Shown here piece after piece: positions 1 through 5,371 of a DNA stretch of 6,723 nucleotides; position 1 is the stretch's first letter, and each line of letters begins with the position of its first letter. The notes beneath the pieces were generated by a model. The model had not been told where the DNA came from. It searched no databases and saw only the letters and a list, made by a program, of their open reading frames with translations. Source of the stretch: an uncultured Mycoplasmatota bacterium. Lineage in GTDB: Bacteria > Bacillota_I > Bacilli_A > RF39 > UBA660. Made by a program: the position numbers and the translations under genes. Where the stretch lies: NCBI GenBank assembly GCA_900554615.1, contig USIB01000067.1, forward strand, positions 1 to 6,723, in the 5' to 3' direction.

Positions 1-82
1 TTTAGGTATTATAAAAGCAACCTTACAATTTAATTATACAACATATTTAATAAAAGGAAAAGACTGTTTTTCAAAATCTTGC

Positions 83-126
83 GACTTTGTCAACAGTCTG
101 GATAGACTTTACAAAGTCTATTTTTT
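83..126 (+). terminator. Intrinsic terminator of an upstream transcript
   Basis: GACTTTGT (83-90) pairs perfectly with ACAAAGTC (111-118). Inside it AGTCT (95-99) pairs with AGACT (104-108) around a GGAT loop, and six T's follow at 121-126. A competing shorter hairpin, TAGACTTT (103-110) with AAAGTCTA (113-120), uses the same 3' arm, and AGACTG (61-66) can also pair with CAGTCT (94-99). The most likely role is ending a transcript from a gene left of the window. The reading frame open from 2 to 133 runs through this hairpin and is not taken as coding. No convincing gene is visible in 1-82. Confidence 0.7.
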
Positions 127-136
127 GTATTAAAAT
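108..136 (+). promoter_or_regulatory. Predicted promoter of the radical SAM gene, inside the terminator
   Basis: TTTACA (108-113) and TAAAAT (131-136) are separated by exactly 17 bp, a good sigma-A match (one mismatch in each box). The -35 box lies in the terminator stem and the spacer holds its T-tract. Predicted initiation at about 142-144 falls on the GTG/ATG start codons, implying a leaderless or nearly leaderless mRNA. Confidence 0.5.
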
Positions 137-145
137 ATTTTTGTG

Positions 146-1048
146 ATGTTTATGGAAGAGTTATTTAATAAATGTGAATTATGTCCTAGGAAATGTAAAG
201 TTAATAGAAATAATAATGAACTTGGTTTTTGCAGGGCTTCTAATGTAATGAGAATTGGTGGTTACCATTTACATATGTGGGAAGAGCCTGTTATTACGGG
301 AAATCGTGGTTCTGGTACAATATTTTTTTCTTTTTGTAATTTGAAATGTGTATATTGTCAGAATTATGATATTAGTTTTAAGAATATAGGAGAAGATGTT
401 TCAGTGGAAAGATTATCTGAAATAATGATTGAATTACAAGATATGAATGCACTTAATATTAATTTAGTTACTCCTGGTCATTATATTCCTTTGATTAGAG
501 ATAGTATTCTTATGGCAAAGAATAAGGGACTTAATATTCCTATAATATATAATACTTCTGGATATGAGAGTGTTTATGCTTTAAAACTTCTTGATGGACT
601 TATTGATATTTATTTACCTGATTTTAAATATTATGACAATACATTGGGTAAGTATTCTAATGTTACTGATTATTTTGATGTTGCTTCTTTGGCAATAGAA
701 GAAATGTATAGACAGACAGGAAAACTTATATATGATAATGAGGGTTATTTATTGAAAGGGGTTATTGTTAGACATTTAGTACTTCCTAATTGTTATGATG
801 ATTCTAAAAATGTTATTTCTTACTTATATAATAAATATGATAATAATATTATTTATAGTATTATGAATCAATATACTAGAATTAGAACTCTTGATTATCC
901 TGAACTGAATGACAATGTTTCTACAAATGAATATGATGAACTTGTTAATTATGCTTATGATATTGGTATTAGAAATTGTTTTATTCAAGAAGAGGAGAGT
1001 CAAAACGATAGTTTTATTCCAGTATTTAAAGGTGATAGTATTATCTAA
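146..1048 (+). CDS. Radical SAM protein, PflX/pyruvate-formate-lyase-activating-enzyme-like
   Basis: This 300-residue protein belongs to the family annotated as putative pyruvate formate-lyase activating enzyme, PflX type. Visible are an N-terminal cysteine cluster C10-x2-C13-P-R-x-C17 with C29, the family signature GSGTIFFSFCNLKC, and the radical SAM motif C64-x3-C68-x2-C71 that binds the 4Fe-4S cluster and S-adenosylmethionine, followed by QNYDIS. Length and cysteine pattern are complete, so it is probably an active cytosolic iron-sulfur enzyme. Its substrate is unknown and no glycyl-radical enzyme gene is present nearby. GTG 143, ATG 146 and ATG 152 are all in frame and none has a Shine-Dalgarno site. 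ATG 146 is chosen as the first ATG after the predicted transcription start. The last ten bases lie in the 122-bp repeat. Confidence 0.85.
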   Translation: MFMEELFNKCELCPRKCKVNRNNNELGFCRASNVMRIGGYHLHMWEEPVITGNRGSGTIFFSFCNLKCVYCQNYDISFKNIGEDVSVERLSEIMIELQDMNALNINLVTPGHYIPLIRDSILMAKNKGLNIPIIYNTSGYESVYALKLLDGLIDIYLPDFKYYDNTLGKYSNVTDYFDVASLAIEEMYRQTGKLIYDNEGYLLKGVIVRHLVLPNCYDDSKNVISYLYNKYDNNIIYSIMNQYTRIRTLDYPELNDNVSTNEYDELVNYAYDIGIRNCFIQEEESQNDSFIPVFKGDSII

Positions 1049-1160
1049 GTCAAATAAGTATTTCACCCCAAATATGATATATAATAATATTATTCATATA
1101 TAGACTATGAAAGTAAGCTATATATGACAAGATAAGACATAGGTGGCTTATCTTGAAAAA
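1039..1160 (+). repeat. 122-bp direct repeat, copy 1 (upstream of abi)
   Basis: Positions 1039-1160 match 2405-2526 without gaps. Only three positions differ, all transitions: 1055 T/C, 1070 A/G and 1116 A/G. The repeat starts in the last codons of the radical SAM gene, includes its TAA stop, and ends after a run of A's where similarity stops abruptly. It holds a 12-bp palindrome (1083-1094) and two long hairpins (1095-1126 and 1128-1155). No integrase or transposase lies between the copies. It could be a duplication made during acquisition of the abi gene, an attachment-type site, or a dispersed structured element. Confidence 0.95.
1095..1155 (+). ncRNA. Candidate structured RNA, two tandem hairpins (repeat copy 1)
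   Basis: Hairpin 1 pairs CATATATAG (1095-1103) with CTATATATG (1118-1126). Its apex can fold as CUAU-GAAA-GUAA, but the closing C-G pair is broken here by A1116. Hairpin 2 pairs CAAGATAAG (1128-1136) with CTTATCTTG (1147-1155) around ACATAGGTGG. GGTG (1142-1145) in that loop can pair with CACC (1064-1067), which would make a pseudoknot. Neither strand has a U-tract after hairpin 2, so it is not an ordinary terminator. A TATAAT at 1080-1085 lies just upstream but lacks a -35 box. Whether it is transcribed as a separate RNA or only forms a 3' UTR is unknown. Confidence 0.4.
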
Positions 1161-1316
1161 AATTATATTTACTTTAATTTATTAACATGTTATAATTTTA
1201 TTGGGAATTAAAGAAAGAGTATTTGTCAAAAAACTATAAATATATTGGTATGAATATTTTTATATATATGGAAAGTGAGGTATAAAAATAGTCTAATAAA
1301 AATATCATATGAGGTA
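1161..1316. other. AT-rich non-coding spacer between repeat and abi promoter
   Basis: I see no gene here on either strand. The longest candidates are 11-12 codon frames from TTG 1201 and ATG 1250, neither with a ribosome binding site. A Shine-Dalgarno-like GTGAGGT sits at 1275-1281 but is followed by ATA and stop codons, possibly the remains of a lost gene start. Together with the repeat, a distal promoter and the abi leader, this spacer makes up the roughly 350-bp gene-free stretch 1049-1398. Confidence 0.6.
1168..1196 (+). promoter_or_regulatory. Strong orphan promoter after repeat copy 1
   Basis: TTTACT (1168-1173) and TATAAT (1191-1196) are 17 bp apart, and TGT directly before the -10 box makes it an extended -10. 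Initiation would be near 1203, but no gene begins within 190 bp. It may be a distal abi promoter, drive a small RNA, or be a stranded promoter separated from its gene by the insertion. Confidence 0.6.
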
Positions 1317-1345
1317 TTGACAAAAGTCATAATTTATTATATTAT
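1317..1345 (+). promoter_or_regulatory. Promoter of the abi leader RNA and abi gene
   Basis: A perfect TTGACA (1317-1322) is followed after 17 bp by TATTAT (1340-1345). Predicted initiation near 1351-1352 places the leader hairpin within the first 35 nt of the transcript. The TTG at 1345, which is in frame with abi, overlaps the -10 box and therefore cannot be its start. Confidence 0.75.
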
Positions 1346-1351
1346 TGAGTT

Positions 1352-1392
1352 GTGATTGTGCTTCGGTATCTCGTGTGGACCGAAGACTTTTT
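1352..1392 (+). ncRNA. Short hairpin leader RNA upstream of abi (abiF-RNA-like candidate)
   Basis: CTTCGGT (1361-1367) pairs perfectly with ACCGAAG (1379-1385) around an 11-nt loop, followed by AC and five T's (1388-1392). The hairpin with its U-tract lies between a strong promoter and the abi start codon 6 nt downstream. It should end most transcripts and yield an RNA of about 40 nt. A conserved structured RNA (abiF RNA motif) has been described next to AbiF-type genes, and HEPN toxins of this class are known to be controlled by adjacent non-coding RNAs. Membership of this leader is inferred from position and shape only. It may also act as a simple attenuator of abi. Confidence 0.65.
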
Positions 1393-1398
1393 GTTTAT

Positions 1399-2367
1399 AT
1401 GAAAGAATTTAAAACAATAGATGAACAAATAGAATTATTAATAAATAAGGGTGTATCTTTTAATGATATTGGTGCTGCTAAAAAATTGCTGTTAACTAAT
1501 AATTATTATAATGTAATTAATGGGTATAAGGATTTATTTTTAAATGAAAATGGTGAATATATTAATGGTACCTCATTCGAGGAAATATATGCTTTATATG
1601 ATTTTGATCGTAGTTTAAGAGAAATATTACTAAAATATATTTTAAAAATTGAAAATACGTTGAGAACTTTAGTTTCGTACTATTTCTCTCAGTATCATGG
1701 TAATGATAATTATTTAAGGATTGATAGTTTTGAAACTTTTAATAATACAAATGCTACTGAGCAAACTAAATTGAAACGATTAGAATATATACAAGAATTG
1801 ATAATTAAGATACAACAAAAGACTTCAAAAGCGATTTGTACCAAAGAATATATTAAACATTATATGTTGAATTATGGTTTTGTTCCATTATGGGTTTTAG
1901 TAAATATATTTTCTTTTGGCGAGTTAAGCAAATTTTTAGAAGTTATGAAACAAAAAGAAAGAATAAAAGTTTCAAAACATTTTAATTGTAAAGAAGAGGA
2001 ACTAATACAATTTGTTAGAATTATGAATTATTATAGAAATCTATGTGCACATGACGAAAGAATTTATAATACTAGAGTTCCAAAGTATTTATATATTAAA
2101 GATTGTAAATATCACAAGTTGTTACAAATTAAAAAGGATAATCAAATGTATAAATGTGGTAAATCTGATTTATTTGCATTAATAATTTCTCTTAAATATT
2201 TACTATCTGAGGATGATTTTAATACTTTTTGTTGCAAAATATATGATAGGATTTTTATTTTGAAAAAATATTTACATACAAGAAATATTGATGATATATT
2301 TAAAATAATGAATTTTCCTAATAATTGGAAAGATATAAAAAAACATAATGCCAATTTGAAGATTTAG
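1399..2367 (+). CDS. Abi_2/AbiD-AbiF family abortive infection protein (HEPN RNase)
   Basis: This 322-residue protein has the full layout of the Abi_2 family (PF07751). It shows NNYYNVINGYKDLF (34-47), a GTSFEEIYALYDFDRSLR block (57-74), KIENTLRTLVSYY (83-95), VPLWVLVNIFSFGELSKF (162-179), and the HEPN ribonuclease motif R213-x4-H218 in YYRNLCAHDERIYN. Family members block phage growth, or act as toxins, by cleaving RNA, and they are proposed relatives of the Cas13 HEPN nucleases. The start is ATG 1399; an in-frame TTG at 1345 is inside the promoter. No good Shine-Dalgarno precedes the ATG, consistent with low translation. About half of the Ile codons are ATA and only one of about 35 Leu codons is CTT, unlike its neighbours, which suggests horizontal transfer. 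It stands alone between two 122-bp direct repeats. Only a weak hairpin (2382-2402) follows it. Confidence 0.9.
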   Translation: MKEFKTIDEQIELLINKGVSFNDIGAAKKLLLTNNYYNVINGYKDLFLNENGEYINGTSFEEIYALYDFDRSLREILLKYILKIENTLRTLVSYYFSQYHGNDNYLRIDSFETFNNTNATEQTKLKRLEYIQELIIKIQQKTSKAICTKEYIKHYMLNYGFVPLWVLVNIFSFGELSKFLEVMKQKERIKVSKHFNCKEEELIQFVRIMNYYRNLCAHDERIYNTRVPKYLYIKDCKYHKLLQIKKDNQMYKCGKSDLFALIISLKYLLSEDDFNTFCCKIYDRIFILKKYLHTRNIDDIFKIMNFPNNWKDIKKHNANLKI

Positions 2368-2404
2368 GTTTTATCAAATATACTATATAATTTTTATAAA
2401 GTAT

Positions 2405-2526
2405 TATTATCTAAGTCAAACAAGTATTTCACCCCGAATATGATATATAATAATATTATTCATATATAGACTATGAAAGTAGGCTATATATGACAAGATA
2501 AGACATAGGTGGCTTATCTTGAAAAA
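2405..2526 (+). repeat. 122-bp direct repeat, copy 2 (downstream of abi)
   Basis: This is the second copy of the 1039-1160 repeat, 119 of 122 positions identical, starting 37 bp after the abi stop codon. The copies are 1366 bp apart start to start, so recombination between them would remove one copy plus the whole abi unit and restore radical SAM - repeat - 139-residue gene. The repeat ends 12 bp before the next gene's -35 box. It could also serve as the 3' UTR of abi. Confidence 0.95.
2461..2521 (+). ncRNA. Candidate structured RNA, two tandem hairpins (repeat copy 2)
   Basis: The fold is the same as in copy 1, but hairpin 1 is complete here. CATATATAG pairs with CTATATATG, then after an A/G mismatch CUAU pairs with GUAG around a GAAA tetraloop. 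The G at 2482, which is A in copy 1, restores the C-G pair. Hairpin 2 has a perfect 9-bp stem. A stem capped by a GNRA tetraloop favours an RNA function over a DNA site. Transcription would most likely come from abi read-through. Confidence 0.45.
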
Positions 2527-2538
2527 GTTGAAAAAACA

Positions 2539-2567
2539 TTGACAAGTACTATAAATTATGGTATAAT
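2539..2567 (+). promoter_or_regulatory. Perfect consensus promoter of the 139-residue gene
   Basis: TTGACA (2539-2544), 17 bp, then TATAAT (2562-2567), with TGG before the -10 box. Every base matches the sigma-A consensus plus the extended -10, making it the strongest promoter in the window. Initiation near 2574 gives a leader of about 35 nt with a Shine-Dalgarno site. Confidence 0.9.
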
Positions 2568-2608
2568 CGTAATACATTTCGTTTGAAATCTAGGGGGAGT
2601 AGGTTAAA

Positions 2609-3028
2609 ATGAAGAATAGTTTTGTTATTGAATATTTAAATGAAAATGAGTTTAGAAAAAAAGAACGTGCTGTTAAAAAGTATAATATGCTAGCATATAA
2701 AAAATTAGCATTTGATTTTTATCCTTCATTTAGGGATGGTAATTTTAAGGGTATTGTTTTATCAAAGAATACTAAAGATGGTATTACTAAGTATGAATTA
2801 AAACTTCCTACTGATAGGATGTTTGCTGCTGTTCATGGTGATGTTAAACTTCATTATACTGTTTATGAAAATCAGAAATTGGTAATGCTTGATACTTTGT
2901 TACCTGAGGATATTTTAACTGATGGTTATCAGAAGGAACTTACTACTTATAAAGGAGTAATGGTATCTAAAAGTCATGCTGATAGAGATATGTTTAAAAT
3001 TAATTTACTTAATATGTTAGATAAATAG
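2609..3028 (+). CDS. Hypothetical protein, 139 residues, strongly expressed
   Basis: I do not recognise a family. The protein is soluble-looking, with no signal peptide, membrane segment or cysteine. The N-terminal third is basic (RKKERAVKKYN near 16-26). The middle looks like beta-strands (GIVLSKNTKDGITKYELKLP, 48-67) and is followed by the acidic stretch LLPEDILTDGYQ (97-108). ATG 2609 follows a G-rich Shine-Dalgarno run (2593-2599) at normal spacing. The gene is a single-gene unit with a perfect consensus promoter and its own terminator, so it is probably abundant and constitutive. Its T-ending codons resemble the other backbone genes rather than abi, which suggests it was the original neighbour of the radical SAM gene. 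Confidence 0.8.
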   Translation: MKNSFVIEYLNENEFRKKERAVKKYNMLAYKKLAFDFYPSFRDGNFKGIVLSKNTKDGITKYELKLPTDRMFAAVHGDVKLHYTVYENQKLVMLDTLLPEDILTDGYQKELTTYKGVMVSKSHADRDMFKINLLNMLDK

Positions 3029-3047
3029 GAAGCACATGCTTCTTTTT
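3027..3047 (+). terminator. Terminator of the 139-residue gene
   Basis: AGGAAGC (3027-3033) pairs with GCTTCTT (3038-3044) around ACAT, including one G-U pair, and T's run on to 3047. The stem overlaps the TAG stop codon. Confidence 0.8.
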
Positions 3048-3050
3048 AAC

Positions 3051-3079
3051 TTATCACAAATGTTTTTTGTTAATAAAAT
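3051..3079 (+). promoter_or_regulatory. Possible promoter of the HD-domain gene
   Basis: TTATCA (3051-3056) and TAAAAT (3074-3079) are 17 bp apart, each an imperfect match. Initiation near 3086 would leave a leader of only about 9 nt containing most of the Shine-Dalgarno. The terminator just upstream makes a separate promoter necessary, but its exact position is uncertain. Confidence 0.35.
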
Positions 3080-3094
3080 ATTTTGAGGTGTAAT

Positions 3095-3598
3095 ATGAAA
3101 ATTGATTTTAATAATTATGAATATAATGAAATAGTCTATGATATTATAAATAATAGAGAGTTTAAAAAAATAGAATTATGTCCTCATCATAAAGGTAATA
3201 GATTAGAACATTCTAAAAGAGTGTCTTATATTTCTTATAGGATTTGTAAAGTATTTAATCTTGATTATGTTAGTGCCGCTAGAGGAGGATTACTTCATGA
3301 TTTCTTTCTTAATAAATATAATAGGTCTAATAGTGGAAGACTTCTTACTAATCATCCTTTGATTGCTTCTAGAAATGCTAAGAAACATTTTGATTTATCT
3401 CCAAAAGAAATTAATATTATTGAGAGTCATATGTTTCCTGTTAGCGTTAAGATATTTCCTAAATATTGGGAAAGTATTATCGTTAGTCTTGTTGATAAGG
3501 TATGTTGGGGATATGAGAAATGTATTGGTTATGGTAGGTTAATTAATTATAGTTTAGGTAAAACTGTTATTTATATGTTTTTATTTTTGAATAGTTAA
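3095..3598 (+). CDS. HD-domain phosphohydrolase-like protein
   Basis: This 167-residue cytosolic protein carries a complete HD metal-binding pattern: H39 in EHSKRVS, the H68-D69 doublet in GGLLHDFF, H87 in NHPLIASRNA, H112 in ESHMFP and D134 in LVDKV. HD-superfamily proteins bind divalent metal and usually hydrolyse phosphoester bonds of nucleotides or second messengers; the substrate here cannot be told. The C-terminal tail (155-166) is hydrophobic. ATG 3095 is chosen because GAGGTG (3085-3090) lies 4 nt before it. The in-frame TTG at 3083 would put that ribosome binding site inside the gene. It is a single-gene unit between two terminators. Confidence 0.85.
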   Translation: MKIDFNNYEYNEIVYDIINNREFKKIELCPHHKGNRLEHSKRVSYISYRICKVFNLDYVSAARGGLLHDFFLNKYNRSNSGRLLTNHPLIASRNAKKHFDLSPKEINIIESHMFPVSVKIFPKYWESIIVSLVDKVCWGYEKCIGYGRLINYSLGKTVIYMFLFLNS

Positions 3599-3635
3599 AG
3601 TAGGATTTTAAGATTATATAAATCTTACTTTTTTT
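3598..3635 (+). terminator. Terminator of the HD-domain gene
   Basis: AAGTAGGATTT (3598-3608) pairs with AAATCTTACTT (3620-3630) with one G-U pair, followed by T's to 3635. It starts on the last base of the stop codon. Confidence 0.85.
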
Positions 3636-3638
3636 CTG

Positions 3639-3667
3639 TGTAAAAATGTCTAAATATGTGGTATACT
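3639..3667 (+). promoter_or_regulatory. Extended -10 promoter of the GH-yutD operon
   Basis: TGG (3659-3661) directly precedes TATACT (3662-3667), an extended -10 element. The -35 position (TGTAAA, 3639-3644) is poor, as expected for this promoter type. Initiation near 3674 gives a leader of about 16 nt holding AGGTAGGTG. Confidence 0.65.
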
Positions 3668-3689
3668 ATATGTAGGTAGGTGTGATTAG

Positions 3690-5360
3690 ATGAAAAATGG
3701 AAGAAGAAAAAGGAAAATTAAAGTAGGAAGAGTTATTATTTGTATTATTGTTTTATTACTAATTATTTGTTTTATTGTTTTTTTATTTAGTAAGGGTAAA
3801 AATATTGTTATTAATAAAAATACGATGTATCTTGCTTCTTATGATAATTTGGTTAAATTGTATTCTTTGGATGAAGAGGATAATCTTAAAGAGAGTACTA
3901 GTGTTAAAAGAGGTACTAAAGTTATTTCTTATGATAATAAACTATTAAAAGATAATGTTAAATATACTAAGATTGAATATGATAAGAATAATTATTATGT
4001 TGATAGTTCTTTACTTGTAAGCAAGGATAGAGATGTTGTTCTTGAGAAAGAAAAGTATGTTAGAACTTCTGTTACGGTATATAAGAATGAGTCTGATTCT
4101 AAGATTGAGTCTTTTATTAAAAAGGGTAATAAACTAGATATTATTGGATATGATAAACTTTTGGATGATGGTAGTGTTAATATGTATGAGATTAAGTTTA
4201 ATGATACTACTGGTTATGTTTATGGTAAGTATTTGACTGTTGGCGAAGAGGATGCCTTAAAGGTATATAATGAAAATGGTGTATATGATATTCATAAAGA
4301 TAGAAAGTATAGATCAAGAGAATTATATGGTGGTAAAGCATCTACTTTGGATTATTATCCTTATCAAAAGGTTGAGTTTGAGGATAATAAACTTCTTAAG
4401 TCTGCTAAAAGTATGTATCTTAATGCTGGTGTTCTTGGAAGTATTGATAGTTATTTGAAGATTGCTAAAGAAAATGGTGTTAATGCTATTGTTGTTGATA
4501 TTAAGGATGGGGCACTTGCTTATACTTCCGGGGTTGCTAAGGAATATTCTATGACTGCTTATGGAACTGCTATTAACGATAATGATGCTTATAAGGCTGT
4601 TATTGATAAGATTAAAGATGCTGGTATCTATGCTATTGGTAGAATTGTTGTTTTTAATGATACACATTATGCTAAGGATCATCCTGAGGATTGTATTAAT
4701 TCTTCTGGTTGGCCTTCGGCTTATAGTAGAAATGTATGGGAATATAATGTTGAACTTGCTAAAGAGGCTATTAAACTTATGGGATTTAATGAAATTCAAT
4801 TTGATTATGTTAGATTTCCTGAGAATGCTTATAATTTGTCTGTTAACAATGCTGATTTTAAGAATAAGTATGATGAGGAAAAGGCTGAGGCTGTTCAAAA
4901 CTTTCTTTTCTATGCTACTGATCAGATTCATAAGGAAGGTGCTTATTTATCTGTAGATGTTTTTGGTGAATGTTCTTCAGAGTATGTTACGGCTTATGGT
5001 CAATATTGGCCCGCTATTTCCAATATTGTTGATGTTATCAGTTCTATGCCTTATACGGATCATTTTGGTAGGAGCATTGATACTTGGACTAATGCTTATC
5101 AAACTGTTAATAATTGGGCTAAAGGGGCCGCTGCTAGACAGACTGAGATTCCAACTCCTGCTATTCCTAGAACTTGGATTACGGCTTATGATACTCCGTA
5201 TTGGAAGCCTACTGTTGTATATGGGGCTAGTAAAATAGAGGATCAGGTTAGAGCACTTTATGATGCTGGACTTGAAGGGGGATTTATTACTTGGAATTCA
5301 GGCTCTAGTTTAGCTAAGTATGAACAAATTAAATCGGCTTTTGCTAAAAATTATGAATAG
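3690..5360 (+). CDS. Membrane-anchored DUF4015 glycosyl-hydrolase-like protein with SH3-like domains
   Basis: This 556-residue protein starts with a basic cytoplasmic tail and one hydrophobic segment (about 14-34), probably an uncleaved anchor that places the rest outside the cell. Two SH3b-like repeats appear at about 44-110 and 122-183. From about 238 to 545 runs a DUF4015 domain (PF13200, putative glycosyl hydrolase, TIM-barrel type): VNAIVVDIKD (264-273), IGRIVVFND (316-324), EIQFDYVRFP (368-377), LSVDVFGE (420-427), MPYTDHFG (453-460) and GGFITWNSGS (530-539). Conserved acids D270, D273, D372, D423 and E427 are candidate catalytic residues. The SH3b domains and location suggest action on the cell wall or a surface polysaccharide; the substrate is unproven. 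AGGTG (3678-3682) lies 7 nt before ATG 3690. It is the first gene of an operon with yutD. Confidence 0.85.
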   Translation: MKNGRRKRKIKVGRVIICIIVLLLIICFIVFLFSKGKNIVINKNTMYLASYDNLVKLYSLDEEDNLKESTSVKRGTKVISYDNKLLKDNVKYTKIEYDKNNYYVDSSLLVSKDRDVVLEKEKYVRTSVTVYKNESDSKIESFIKKGNKLDIIGYDKLLDDGSVNMYEIKFNDTTGYVYGKYLTVGEEDALKVYNENGVYDIHKDRKYRSRELYGGKASTLDYYPYQKVEFEDNKLLKSAKSMYLNAGVLGSIDSYLKIAKENGVNAIVVDIKDGALAYTSGVAKEYSMTAYGTAINDNDAYKAVIDKIKDAGIYAIGRIVVFNDTHYAKDHPEDCINSSGWPSAYSRNVWEYNVELAKEAIKLMGFNEIQFDYVRFPENAYNLSVNNADFKNKYDEEKAEAVQNFLFYATDQIHKEGAYLSVDVFGECSSEYVTAYGQYWPAISNIVDVISSMPYTDHFGRSIDTWTNAYQTVNNWAKGAAARQTEIPTPAIPRTWITAYDTPYWKPTVVYGASKIEDQVRALYDAGLEGGFITWNSGSSLAKYEQIKSAFAKNYE

Positions 5361-5371
5361 GGAGGTTTATG

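Noticed and set aside
2..133. C-terminal end of an upstream gene in the frame open from 2 to 133
   Set aside because: The frame runs through the terminator hairpins and T-tract and shows no recognisable protein; the other frames stop early.
1128..1160. Intrinsic terminator formed by hairpin 2 of the repeat
   Set aside because: The stem is followed by A's on the plus strand and has no T-run after it on the minus strand.
1345..1398. N-terminal extension of the abi gene from TTG 1345 (18 extra codons in frame)
   Set aside because: The TTG overlaps the -10 box of a consensus promoter, and the extra codons cover the leader hairpin and its U-tract.
1039..2526. Integron cassette with the repeats as attC sites
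   Set aside because: The repeats contain neither GTT nor AAC, the core ends needed by attC sites, and no integron integrase is seen.
1039..2526. Insertion sequence or composite transposon
   Set aside because: There is no transposase and there are no terminal inverted repeats, and 122 bp is far too long for a target duplication.
1039..2526. CRISPR array
   Set aside because: There are only two copies, more than 1.2 kb apart, with a gene between them.
3083..3094. TTG start of the HD-domain gene at 3083
   Set aside because: It would place the Shine-Dalgarno GAGGTG inside the coding region; ATG 3095 has proper spacing.
4323..4931. 202-codon minus-strand frame opposite the glycosyl-hydrolase-like gene
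   Set aside because: It is the shadow of a well-matched protein: low-complexity Ile/Ser/Asn composition and no plausible ribosome binding site.
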